64,000 nucleotides of DNA from Aphis gossypii. Its lineage: Eukaryota > Arthropoda > Insecta > Hemiptera > Aphididae. The position numbers and the translations under genes were made by a program. Shown here one piece after another: positions 24,920-38,229 of the stretch. The DNA is taken from positions 22,979,260 to 23,043,259 of the forward strand of contig NC_065530.1 in assembly GCF_020184175.1 (NCBI RefSeq), written 5' to 3'. Below the pieces are notes generated by a model. That model was not told the origin of the DNA, did no database searches, and saw nothing but the letters and a program-made list of their open reading frames with translations. The first letter of the stretch is position 1. Each line of letters starts with the position of its first letter.

Positions 24920-27900
24920 AGACTCGTTTATTAGGATTACAAGCATAACACAATGACGGCCCAGCGGGTGTGAAATGGAGTTTCATTTAAAGCAGTACGT
25001 TTTCGTTGGGTAAACAACTATGAAACCGCTGACTTAATAGAAAATATATACTACGTGGTAAAAATAATACGTACTTTAGAGATAGTCAAACTTTCAGGTA
25101 AAATTTTATAATCAATCGGATAAATATTAAATGAAATAATAATTATTAATACGGTAAACAAAATATAATAATATTAAAGAGCAATGATTGATTATTGCAA
25201 AATGCACTCGAGCGATTGACATTTTTTTTTTTTAATATTATTACATTAAATTTCATCCTATCTATACTCTCTACTAACGTTTATCAACATTTTATATTTT
25301 TAAGAATTATGTTGTCTTTGCTTTGTAATTTAATAAAATTACAGCTTTAGATGTGTATGATTTCTTGCTGTCAATCGTTCTCCGTATTTTATATGAAGTT
25401 GAAATAGTATTCATATTAATATCTGTTTTTGAATCATAAATAAAACGTTTTGAATGATTTTACGATGAATCGTACAGTTGTTAACTACCTATTTAAAGTT
25501 TCAAAATAAATTTCACTTAATCTAGTTAATCGAGTAAAACTTTTGTGATGGTGGTATTGAGAAATTCATATCTAACGATAACGAATTTCTTACTTAATAT
25601 TATACAAAGTAGATAATAATATTAAACTTAGTAATTTTTACTCAATGTTAAGTTTTTGATTTATGATAAGTAGTTAAGTATAAAAAAATACAATTTCCTT
25701 TTACGCCTTCCTCCGTATCAAATTACAATAACAAGTTTTAATTTATCAAGTAAACTGTGTTATAAACTATGGTTATTTAACTTTTTTTTCTATAGTAATC
25801 GGTGGCTAGTGATTTGTGACACAAAAAAAAAATATGACTAGATTGTGGAAAATAAAACATTTTTATAATTTATATCAGTGTAATATTTACTGAAGAGTAT
25901 AATATTATTCAGTTACGTACTTTATTTAAACCTATTACTTTAAGATTAAATACTTCTTTAGTGCTGAAAGAGTAATTGTTTGCCTGTTGAGCATTACAGT
26001 AACAAAATATGACAAAAGTTTGGAACACGAGAGTCCATAATAAAAATCTATTCAATATAACAATGATAGTTTTACATCTTTTCAATTATAAAACTAAATT
26101 TCGTTAATTAAAAACTCGAGTCATGTACAAAAGTAATCGGATATCGTAAAACAGCAGTCTTTTAAAAGTAATCCCGTGGGAGAATAACGATTAATAGTAA
26201 ATAATAACGCCTTTGTTATTAAATAAAAGCATTTTGAATATTATAATATGAACGCAATAAATTGCGATTGTTTTTCGTTCGAACGAAATCATTTAAATAT
26301 TTCTATTTTGATGTTATAAGCAAACCGTCAATGAAAACCGATAGCGATTGTTAAAACTTCAATTTTTAAACAAACTCAATTATAAAATGAAAATATTACT
26401 CCGCGGTAAAAACAGCTCTCGAGTGAACGTCATGCGCACGTAATTTTCTTCGAGTGCAAATAACTGAAACCCTATGAGTGTAAAGGTATACCAACACTGC
26501 TTGGTAGATATTTACAACAGAACGACCAGCACGTTGTATCAACACTGAAAAAACTGGTATAGGAATATAATATCTGTACTATACAATTCGGATTTTCGAC
26601 AATGAAAAGTATACATTTTAATTAAAGAATCGATTTAAATTATTAGTAAAAAATATTAAAAACATAATGTAAGGTTAATCTACAATTTATTTTTATACAT
26701 CTATATAATACATATAGGTAGATTATATAGATTATATATAGATATCTAGATTTATATCGTTAAGATTATAATGAAAAAATTTAATTTCATTAAAAAATAA
26801 AATCTAAAATTATAAATCTTATGAAACACGTCGAACTCGTATCGTAATCGTTTGAGATTCAGCTTATTTTTACAATTGATGGTACTCGTATTATAGCAGT
26901 ATCGTTAATCGAGTGCCATCTAAATAAAATGTACGTTGTCGTTGCGAGGAAGGCAGACGACAATCATGCGTCTAATACCTAGTTTCTGATCTACGTTGAC
27001 TGTAAGTAGGTTGTCGTTGATTCAATTTAAACCATTTCACTATTTACATAATATCATTATTTTACATTGCAGTGGAGTGTAATTATTTTGCCGGGCCATA
27101 AAACACAGCAGCTGCGTTTAACACACGACCGTGTTTAATTTATATCGTCGGCGATACTACCGTATCTATACGTTATATCGTATGCCTTTATAATATTAAA
27201 ACCATTAAAACCATATTAAAACCATTGAAAACGTTATCATTCTAGGGCCTTGTGTAAAAATACGTATACAATATAACGCACATTTGCAAATCGGAAGACA
27301 AAAACACTGCGGGGAGAAAATGTCTTTTCAGTTATTCGAGCAAAATATAAAAGTTATTGATTTTTGAAATTATGTGAAACTGTTCTTTGATAATTTATTA
27401 TTTCATGTAGCATCGTTAACCGGCCAACCGCGATCTGAAATTTACGACGGGCGTCGAATCTTATGAAATTTCTACTTTCAAACTTTTCAGAATAGATAAA
27501 AAATATATTAAAATATATAGAATAGATTAAATAAAACCGTAGTAATTCACAGGACATCAAATTTAAACAAAAGCTTGAATATTCTTGCCTATCCCACTAG
27601 TTTAGATTGTTTTCCAAATAAAGTAGTTTAATTAAATGTCTGGACTCTGAATAAAACTAAATCCTTAAAAGTATGAAATTTAAAAATACACAAATCCTGA
27701 TGTTGTCAAGAGAAATTGATCCTCATTAGCCCAAATTAAATAAGATTTATCAACTAAAAATATTTATTTGTTTCCACAAGTTGGTTATAATTTAGTCTCA
27801 AAACACTTTTTGCACAACATAATATTGTGATTCGTATTATTTTATACGTAAATTAATATTTTTTTCGCGTCATACCGTCAATCCAAGCCAATTAGATATT

Positions 27901-28180
27901 GTCTGTCAAATCAGTTAATTTTTAAAAAAATAAAAATAAACACTCAATACCAAGTATCAAATGATGAGTTCTTGATATTAAATTAATAAATTAATCATTG
28001 TACTCAGATTTTAAAATTACTCTGTAACATAACGGGTGCTGATATAGGGTCTTGGTTAAATGAGTGATCCAGAAAAACTGTCAATATGCTGTCCAATTTT
28101 TAGAATATACTGCGGATGATTATTGGATTTTTACCGTGTGTACACACACGTTTATGAAGGACTAACAACAATTAATCAAT
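24920..28180. other. AT-rich spacer, no gene recognised
   Basis: AT-rich. It contains a perfect 16-base palindrome TTTCGTTCGAACGAAA (26273-26288) and a short tandem array of ATTAAAACC-type units (about 27195-27231). Slightly GC-richer parts near 26400-26540 and 26930-27180 show no exon structure. Confidence 0.5.
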
Positions 28181-28189
28181 CTTTTTTCA

Positions 28190-28860
28190 ATCAGTGAACG
28201 CGTGTTGGGGTCCTTCATTTTATGTAATTAATAAAATAACGATAATTTTGTCTTACATGGCATTCGGCGTTTTAACGTCGTTCCTACAACCACATAAGCC
28301 CATTCACCACTTTAGTAACACGTCATTAAACCAATATAGGGTGTCACTACCACCGTTTCATGAATCAATGAACTCTGCGCCAGTAGTTTCTTGACCGAGA
28401 ACAGTGGTGAGACGCGTGCGTTGATAAACATTGCAAACTGTATCCGTAAATGTTTCTCGTGGTAAGACAGGTAATATAAAAGTTTTCACTCAACCCCATA
28501 ACCACGAAATTTCATGATTAAAACGATGTAGTGCAGTTGCGCAGCATTGATGATGGTTAGTATATTATAATGTTTCCATTCGGTCGATGTGAATATAATA
28601 TTTGTGTTGTGGGGAAAAAACCTACAGTCGTAGTTGTCTTATTGACTGATGAAAAAAAAATCAAATGAACTTTTCTCTATACTTGCTATGGATAGTATTA
28701 CTACACGACTATATAATATTATCATATTTATATATGCGCGTATAACAGATATGGAGAAATGCAAAACAAATATTTGTAATTTTGGCGCTCCGTGGAAGTA
28801 AATTCGAATCGATATCTGCGCGCGTGTTCGGAACACATGAATAAAACTGCTGTACAGGTA
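28190..28860 (+). other. GC-richer block with candidate short exon
   Basis: At 28837-28857 an ATG opens MNKTAVQ and ends in CAG|GTAAGTGCG, a full-consensus donor with a phase-0 intron. Upstream, 28180-28193 ends in a pyrimidine-rich TTTTTTCAATCAG acceptor-like motif, followed by 66 open codons that match no family. The two cannot be joined into one exon because a stop at 28392-28394 lies between them. The region may hold parts of a transcript. Confidence 0.2.
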
Positions 28861-29009
28861 AGTGCGTTCTAGTATATAGGTAATATTGTGGTTAAATAAC
28901 TAAATTAAATAAACTGTACGTCTATACGTACGATATTATTATTATTCTAAATGATGTTATTATACTACACGCTATTTTACGTATGTACTTACATATTTTT
29001 TTTTTCAAT

Positions 29010-29088
29010 TTTATAGTTTCGACCCCGATGTACGAAACTCTTTTCTACACGATTTACCTATAATATACCCTTGCACGGGTTCAGCTAG
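29010..29088 (+). mobile_element. Helitron-like 3' end fragment
   Basis: Ends in CTAG (29085-29088) followed by T, with a small hairpin just upstream (ACCC-TTGCAC-GGGT, 29067-29080). Helitrons end in CTRR preceded by a short hairpin and insert next to T. The preceding TTTCGACCCCGATGTACGAAAC resembles the subterminal part of abundant insect Helitron-type repeats. No Rep/helicase frame is present, so this is a short non-autonomous or truncated copy. Confidence 0.4.
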
Positions 29089-29099
29089 TCATATAATAT

Positions 29100-31560
29100 A
29101 ATATATTATATATTGTACTATTTTTACTTTTTCTTCTCACGCGTGAGATAAAACAATTTATTTTGACGTCACGTTCTGTTCAATTAAGTCTGTCCGGAAA
29201 GCTACTCTCTGTAATACGTTATTATACATCGTCAACGCGTCGATTACAACCAATGAAATCGCGTTTTTTTTCTTGTTTGATTTGAAACTAATCACTAGGT
29301 CGTTATCGATTACACTTGCCACTCGCCTAATATAATTATTATTATTATTTAGTATTGAGTATGTTTAAACTGTGTTTTCTTTTCTCTGCGGAAACAAATG
29401 GGTGAAAAAAACTTTATTAGACGAACTACCCCACACAGTTAATAACCACTGCTCGCGAACATCGTACATACACACATAAGTATAATCGTATACACTTGTA
29501 GTAGGAATTGTACGTGTGGTTTCACGGTGTAGTTAGGTTGTTACGTAACAAAATAAACGATAATTAGGTATATTTATAAAACAAGCGTAATAGTTCAGTG
29601 ATGATACCCACGAGAATTTTCCGGTCAATAATAAGAGTGATTGCCACATTTAGTTCACAGTAGGTGCAACATAGTGCAGTATAATATATTCTTAGTAATA
29701 ATTTATTACCATGTGAACAATATAATGGTGTTGACGATAGGTCCGTACTTTTCCGGCCACCCTATTTACGACAACTTTAAGATATATTATATTATTATTA
29801 TGTGTCAGGATTTCGAGCTAAAACGGTTTTTATAGGGGTGGAAGCGAAAATGTATGGCTGTAGGTCGCCTGTAAACTACTGTTGTCGGCATATTGTACGC
29901 GTGTGCGTGGGTTCGTGTGCGTGTGACGTATTTGTGTGTCAATTAGTGTTTTTATTTATTCGGCAGCACTGCAGTACAGAACTTAACTAAAACCTTGTGT
30001 ATGTTTGTGACGGGGGAAGGGATGGCGTGGCATGGAATACATTAAACAGAATAACAATGTATTATTATATTATGAACAAATACTACGCGGCGGCGGTGAA
30101 CCCATAATAATTAATACCTACCTACATATTATAAGAAACGAGATCTGGCACTATTCCAGATACTATACTTTTATTATCTTATGCACTGTACAGACGTGAC
30201 ATCTGTAATATAATGTTAACAACTGATATTTCTCTAAGTAAAAAGGTTTAATAGGAGATCAAACTACGCCTGTAAATTCATAAAATACATATAACTCCTT
30301 GTTACCTTAAGATACTTAATTCGTATATTTTAATAAAGTAAAATTTTTAGTAAATAAAAGTATATTATAACTAACAAAATGTTAAATAGGTATTTTAAAT
30401 ATGTTTCTTAAATTGTAATCCTGTAGTAATAAATTATCCTCGTTTGACCTACATACAATATTCCGTATAGGCATAAAGCGAAAGTAACAAGTTACAACAT
30501 TTGATTTTTACTGATGGATTTTCTTATTGTTTTTGCTCATTTAGTTTTCAATATTTCCGATACATAATTTTGTAGTAGGTAACATATATTTTTAAATGTT
30601 ATTCTGATTAATATTCTTGTTATTTACCTAAGACACTTGTAAACGATAATCTGATCATTTTTCCATTCGCTAATTGCATCATAATTTCAGATTCTGCCTG
30701 TGCAGGTAATTAAGAGGTCGAAAAGTTTTTGCGACGACATTACAAGCTAAAAAAAAAATACAAAGTTACTGTGCATAAAAAAATATTATAATAATATTAT
30801 TATCCCGCAGTAATTTATCGTCGGTATGCCGACTGCCGTATCTTTGGTATGGTTTTTGACGATTGGAATTCACACGGGCCATTATCACTATAAGATAGGT
30901 TTTGTGTCGCAGAGTCTGCCGAACCGTATTGAAATAATATTACATACACCATATAGACCACAATAAGCATCCGATCACTGTAGATAGTACATGTAATATT
31001 ATTCTAATAACATTTAGGGTGCCTAGATTTTAAAATCTCCAAACTGAGACATTATAATATGATCATTTTTTATGTAATACTTATATGGAAATAAGAGTAT
31101 ATCCTTGTGTTGTTTAAATATTTATTTACTAACATAAAGATGGATTAATTCATTATTATTGATTAATTATTATCGGTAGTATTTTATAGACATTTAAGTT
31201 ATTTAATATTTTAGTAGGCGAGTATAAAAATAATTTAATTTTTATATTTGTCTACATTAGATATTTTTCATTTGAACGCGTTTTTCAATAAAGTTGTATA
31301 ATTTATTCAGAAAATTAATAACACGTTAAACCAAAATTAATTTTACAGACCGTCAGTCAGTTTCTATTAACCGGACAATCTGAGTAACCTACCGAGACAT
31401 GTTAAGTTGATAGGGACATATTAAAAACGGGACTATCCTGGTTAAACCGAAACGAATGGCAAGCCTATTAATATGAGATTACGATGTCGTTAATATTATA
31501 AAATTATTTTACGTTCATCCAACCAACATATATTAAAAGTATATTTAAAAGCATACAAGT
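29100..31560. other. AT-rich spacer, no gene recognised
   Basis: No coding exon recognised. A GT/TG-rich segment at 29895-29940 and scattered ATT runs (for example 29333-29350) are the only notable features. Confidence 0.5.
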
Positions 31561-31569
31561 AGCGTAGTC

Positions 31570-32070
31570 ACCGTTTTTCACGAACGGTCTTGTCATAAAA
31601 TCGTCGCCACTTTATAGACACCACCGCTATAAATTATATTGCTGCTCGACCCTTTGGCTGATTTTTTGTGCTAGACGCATAATATAAAAAAGGGTTAGTG
31701 TGCGTCTTGTTCGCGCGCGTCGTAGACAGGGGTAAAATAAACGACACGACGGCACTATAACGTTCCCAAATGAAAATGTGAAGAAATCAACAAATCGTGT
31801 ACATTCGAAAAATAGAAATAGTGTAAAAAAGAAAACATGTATAGTTAGAAGCATAATATATATATATACATGTACACATACCAATCACGACACCGGAGAC
31901 CGGACCCGCCGACCCTTGAACGGACTAGTACGGTATACCCCGAGGTCGAATAACTGTCGACATTTTTCTGGTTTTCCGGGAGATGGGTTTCGCCGCACCG
32001 TCGACGTGTTTTCCAAAATGGATTTAGCTTCAGGGTGAAGATGGCCGCGGTAACGGTGTGGTAACGATTG
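31570..32070. other. GC-richer block, function unknown
   Basis: Raised GC from 31570-31750 and 31880-32060. Frames of 85-89 codons are open on both strands and overlap each other, which suggests composition rather than coding. No motif, signal peptide or splice chain is evident. Confidence 0.25.
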
Positions 32071-32079
32071 TACAAGTGA

Positions 32080-35000
32080 GGAGTATCCCTTGATATACCA
32101 AAAAGTATACCCAAAAGCTTCTTTTTTTTTTAGTTTTTATTATTATCATGAGTTTTTTCTATAGGATGCATCCGTGCTGTTCAATAAGATGGCACCAAGG
32201 AAAATATAAAACCATTTTCTAGTTGACCTAACGTGATAATAATGTATTTTTGCTTCGATGGTATGCCGTATAGCGTTCTCTAATAATCTTAAAAAATAAC
32301 TCACATATAGTCCACCAGACACGTGTGCAGCATGTATTTAGTCGAAATACTATTTCTAAAACAAATAAGACGTTACGATAATTCGTACGGATCTTGCAAG
32401 CTATACACACGACACATCAAATTATGATTATAAAATTCTTTGAAGCCAAGCCAAAAATATTAGAAATATTGTAGTACAATATACACACACGCATACGTGT
32501 ATAAAAACATATATGTAACTTATAGGTTCTAACTCAAGTCAAGTTTAATTTTTCTAGAAAAACTACAAACAAGAAAATATTTTAATAAATCTAAATATAT
32601 TTATTACATTACTTCTAATTGAATTATTAGTTTTTATATTTTAAAAAGAAATATTATTGTAACATCAATCCAAATAACAATACATTTTTATTTTTTGTAT
32701 TTTATGGATATAAAAATATATTTGTATACATATTATGTGATATTATGGGTATATTAAATTTTGAAACAATATTATAGTGTATGTGCGTGTGTATTAAATA
32801 TCTAACAATATTCAATTCGCTTTTAAGCCGAAAATCGAAATCTAAGTAGAAAGTTCTTATAAGTCAAATAACAATTTTAATTAAGTAAACTGTTCATTAC
32901 ATTCCAGCACTATTCAGTTGGTTATGCTATATATTGATAGAATAATTCGTTTCTTTAACTAAAGTCCGTATCTACACAATACATCCATAAATCATACTAA
33001 TTATAAGCTGGATTCGTGACACTTTATTTTGAAAATTGCTAATTGCTATCCTTAGAAAGTTCACCAAGTGTTCACATGTGTGGTCGATTGTGGGCTATAA
33101 AAATAACTAAGATTTTTATTCGAATAATTGATGTTAGGGAATACAAGTGGTTTCAGTATAAGGCTTTATTAGATAACTGGTCAGGCTGGTATCGACATAA
33201 CTGATAAGAAATATTGAAGTGTCATTTTTTGTTCACTTCTTATCGACTTTGTTTCAAACTTGTGTCAATTGTTTGATTCGATTTCCAGTATGTTACGTCT
33301 TTATTTTCCAATCAAACGTTATTTTTTTTTGCTCGACACTTGAAAACCAACAATGTCTATCTTAGCGTACACTTCAAACGTCTAGTGAGCAGTATTTCTC
33401 TACCAATGGATTTCTTTCGTTCTGCCTTCCTCACGCTCTCTCTTTTTCCGTCCTTCACTTTTCGCGTCTCTCAGTCGTACTCTGAAGCGTCCATCTGCTG
33501 CATTCCAAACGCTGTCACACGTTAATTGCTATTTGGCCTACAAAACCCCATAAGTGGAACGTGCTTCCACAAAGGACGTGTCAACTATAAGCAAAAAAAT
33601 AAAATAAAAATAATAACTAACTTTCTGTATCATCGTATTCATCCGTATCGCTTTTTCATCATATTATTGTGATGTTTATATACTATTACATTACAATGCA
33701 CACGTCCGCATTATCGTCAAACAATGACAATTATTGTTTTCCTTCTGGATTTAAAGACCTTATAATGTTTGCATTGATATTATAAATTATTATTCACAAA
33801 CATTTTTAATTTTTTACTTTTTATTAGGTACTTTTTATACATATTTGTATTTATCAGGTACGTGTTACATTCAATTTGAATCAGGAAAATACGCTTAATA
33901 TCGTTTTGTTTTATTTTTAATTAATATTTTGTTATTTTTTACTATTGTGACTAAAATTCGTAACCGGCAAAAGCTGCAGTGACAATCGAATTTTGTTCTT
34001 TGTTTATGAGGGCGCTTTTATCAACCACTAAAACAATTATTAAACGATTTATGGCGTACTTCACTAAATTTGGTCTACATTTATGACCATAAAATGTTAA
34101 TACAGTATACTGTTCACCAATATTGTATAAAATCTAAGAACACGAAATATATATCTTTTAATGGTCGCAGAGTTTGCCAGATGGTTCCTACAACCACAAT
34201 ATTAACAAACATAATATTATTATCTATTTCTACATAATTATATATTAATATTGATTTAACTTAATACATATATTAGCCAATTAAATTTAAAAATATATAT
34301 ATTTATTGCATACAATTTAATATATTTAATATAAAATTGACGCAAAACACCTTGTTGACTGCGCGTGACATATTTAATGAACACAGTCTCTATAACATGG
34401 TGGCGTGAGACGGTACTTCATTATACGGGTGGTTTTATTCAGAGAAATATCTGAAGTATAATATACCGCATGGTAGTCAATTTTTAAATATCAAAACATA
34501 TAGAATTAGTATAATATGTATATTATGTGTGTAAATGGTTGTGTTCAATTTCATACCTAGATGATATACATTTTAATTGTCAGCTTCTGAGATATAGCAA
34601 ACCACAAAAAAAAAAAATCGTCCATAAAGTCGTTAAAATATTATAAAAATAAAAAACACATCAAAATTACACACATGAATGAAAAAAAAAACGTTTTGTA
34701 ATTATACAAATTTAATTGAATTCGTGGTAAATTATGAACAAATGTCGATTTAAATTAATTTTTTTAAAAAATGTATAGAAAAAATTAAAACTGCAGGCTA
34801 CCATAATTTTAAATATAAAATCAATTGACCTTAACAAAAAAAAAAAAAATACTACCAAATTGGATATTATTTACTTTGTATAATAATTCTCTTGGAATTA
34901 ATGTGCTTTATCCTCTAAACCATAAAAGCTATTTATAAATAAACAAAATAATAATATTATTTTTGTTCTGAGCTTTTCCACTTCAAATGTGCACATAAAA

Positions 35001-37540
35001 CATGAAATGTTTACATGTATAGGGTTATTTAACAGCATTATTTTACACAGGTATCATGTAGGTATAACGTTACACTGTACAATTTAACACATATTTTATG
35101 AATTCGAGGTAATTATAGTATTTACACACATAACAAATACACGTTTTATCAATTACCGCAACACCTATTATTGAATACGTTTTGTATATTCATAATATAA
35201 ACATGGATTTATGGCACGTTTTGTTGATTAATGTTATCATCACAATTATGTTACGAACTCTAAACGACTGCATTGTTTATTAAGAATTCATACCGAATGT
35301 ATAAAATCCGCTAGTAAATTATTATATGTAGCGAACTGTTATTTGATCACTTTTTAATAACAGCAAAAATACTGTGTTGTGTACCTGCATGTTTCGTTTT
35401 AAGTTTATAAGCCACGGAATCGATAGTAACTCGATATTAATATCTAAAAACATTATACGTCATTGAATATTGAATACTTTAAATTATTGTTACAGTAATA
35501 ACTACTTGTTTTGAATAATTTGTAACTAAATGAGCAGCAGTAGAGTAATTGAATATTTTATTCATGAAAAGGGCTATAGTGGATTTTTATACAGAAAATC
35601 CTCTAACCATTACTTGACAGCAATGATAACACATTAGTTACTTAAATTGAAAAAATCTCGTGTGCAACAAAGCCATTGCTGAAAAAGTTAAATTAAAATA
35701 GATTTTTAAGTAGCCATAACATATTATGTTTTAGTACTATACAATTTTTTTTTTATTATTATTATTATTATTAGTAAAAAATATTAAAAAAGTTAAAAAA
35801 GTTAAATATTGATAAAATATTGTAAAAAATAATTATTAATCAAAATACCTAGTCAATTCATTTATTTCACATACGAATATGAATATTCTAAATAAAATAA
35901 ATATTGAATTAAATTTATCATTGCATTAATATAATTTAAAACTTTAAATAATACTTAGAACACCAATAAAAATAAATAATTTTTTGAATAATAAGATTAG
36001 AAAAACAACTTTATTCATTGTATTTATTATTTATAATCCAATTATATTACTTTGGTTGAATAATAATAATAATAAAAAAAATTAGGAGCCAGTATTAAAC
36101 AAAGAGTTCTTATTTTATTGGTGAATCAATACAATAGTAACTTTTAAAATTCAAATAATGATATAATCAATTAAAATACCATAAAATCGATCAAAAAGTA
36201 TATATATAATATATTACTATCAAAAAAAAAAAAAAAAATTATAAGAGAGACTTAAAATAACTGCCAGTCTAATTTAACATCAACATATCGACCCGTTCTG
36301 AAGGTTTGAAAAAAACGGAAGTTTTAAACATTTCTAGAAACAAAAACGTAAAAATAAAATAATCACGTAGTGCAGATATTTCAAATATGTATGAACAAAA
36401 CTACCATAACCATGCTTTCATTTGAAAAGTAGCTATAGGTAATAAATTGAGATGAATCCAACTATCGATAGAAATAAGCTGTGTTTTTGTAATATGTCAA
36501 ATACTAATACATACTAAAAATAGTAATAATCAAGCATACTCAGTCAACTCATAAAACAAAATAGAGATATTTGACAAGTAAAAATGCTATTGAACTTGAA
36601 TTAAATCATGAAACACACAAAATTATGTTTAAACTTTCTTAAACATTGTGAAATTACGTTCAGCTGTCGTTAGCGGTTTATTGATTCATTTAAAAAAAAA
36701 AAAAAATGAAAAGTTATAAGTTTAAATAGCGAAGAATATGTAAACTTTGAGACGCACATTGATTATTAAAGTTTGTGGATTTTGATTACGCATGTTATAT
36801 AATAAGGCACGACTTCCAACAATATTTAATTTATCTATAATTAAGATGAAAAACTAGAAAGCTTATAGCATAATATATTATATACGATAAAATGTATCAG
36901 ACTTTAAAGTCTACTTAAAAACAATTACGAAAATATATTTACATTTATTATGGTAATACCATTTTCACTATATTATGATTGTCAAATATCAATTAATATC
37001 GATAACCGTCATTAAAATGTTCATTATTATTCACGTGCATGACCGCATCGTATAGGGTTCAAGTAACGCATACCATTAACAATAGACTCAGGATTTAATC
37101 CACATATTGCTTGACAAAATGCAAACATCACGGAATGTTTAAAAAGTAACAAAACTTGTGATTTGTAGTCTTGCATAAATATTTGTTTGACAATTTAAGT
37201 TACTAAAAATAATAAGGTTTGTTTTCAACTGAAAATTGTTATACTGTAAAAAAAAACTTATAATTCATAAATTAAACCTGTAGGCTGTAATTCTAAATTC
37301 ACTAAGAATAAATCGCAAAACAGCCGTATGAATAATAAAAAAAAAAAAGTCATAACCATTGATGAAACTAGTACTATAATAAAAAACATTTTTTCTAGGA
37401 CGTTTAATAGTTAAGGTTACTTAAATCTGGCATGTCACAAATGGCATTACTATAAATGGTTTACTTACTATAAACTGTTTACACATCGGTATATTAACGG
37501 CTTGCTTTAATATACATTCAATTTTCAGTATTCAAAATTC
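32080..37540. other. AT-rich spacer with one hairpin plus A-rich tail
   Basis: Long AT-rich tract without a recognisable gene. At 33554-33570 GTGGAA and TTCCAC form a perfect 6-bp stem with a 5-base loop, followed from 33593 by an A-rich AAAATA-type tail. This could be the 3' end of an old retroposon. ATT microsatellite at about 35755-35773. Confidence 0.5.
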
Positions 37541-37549
37541 TTCCCTGGT

Positions 37550-38220
37550 GTGCTCTAACATGGAGACGGTCGCCGGGGCAGTAATAATACGCGTAATGGT
37601 TGCAATGTACGAGGGAGGCTCTCCGTTATCGAACCACTAGCCACTTTTCGTGTATTCTTCGCGTGGGAGGTGCGAACGAAAGACGTGGTGAAAGAATGCA
37701 ATCTCGAAGATATATTGTTTTTGTCGAACACGCGACGGTGCTCGTTAAAGATCACTGCGGGTGGGGAGAATCAAAATCAAATTGACAGATAGGTTTTTAC
37801 GTTTATGTAAAGGGTTTTATTTTTTTATTTTTCATTGTCATCACGATGACAATTTGACGTTCTTAACGGAGTCGTCGCCTACTCTTCCTCTCCGATGATG
37901 AATAATGGCATTCCAAAAAAAAATAAAAATAAACAAAAAATACAAGAAAAAAAACCAAAAATTTTCTGTGGCGTTTTTTTCCTTCTAGTTTTGACATTTT
38001 ACGCCTTAATGAGTCTATTCGAAGTCCGTTTTAATAATATAAATCTACATCAGCAAATATCACTGGTATTACTGTGTGCGTTTTTTTTCAAATTATATTT
38101 TCAGTCTTATATAACTGAAGAAAATATCATTACTCTCGTTACATACGATGTATCGTTGCAAAGGTACACCGCCACGGCTATCGTCGACCGACACCACTAC
38201 CATCACTACCATCGATAGAG
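37550..38220. other. GC-richer block, small open frames, unassigned
   Basis: A 26-codon ATG frame (37560-37640, starting METVAGAVII) sits in the GC-rich part. Further on, a 107-codon frame (37895-38218) is Lys-rich and then hydrophobic, ending in a His/Tyr-rich stretch from CCATCACTACCAT repeats. Neither resembles a known protein. A perfect 9-bp inverted repeat lies at 37834-37853. Confidence 0.2.
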
Positions 38221-38229
38221 CACTATCGA

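Noticed and set aside
25795..25855. TGACTAGA seed like miR-279 with a short upstream complementary arm
   Set aside because: The stem is only about 8 bp with a mismatch and does not extend outwards; the loop is poly-A.
36795..36815. TAAGGCACG like the start of miR-124
   Set aside because: Diverges after nine bases and lacks a hairpin.
37895..38218. 107-codon frame with two hydrophobic stretches
   Set aside because: Arises from A-rich then T-rich sequence and CCATCACTAC repeats. No splice sites, promoter or family match.
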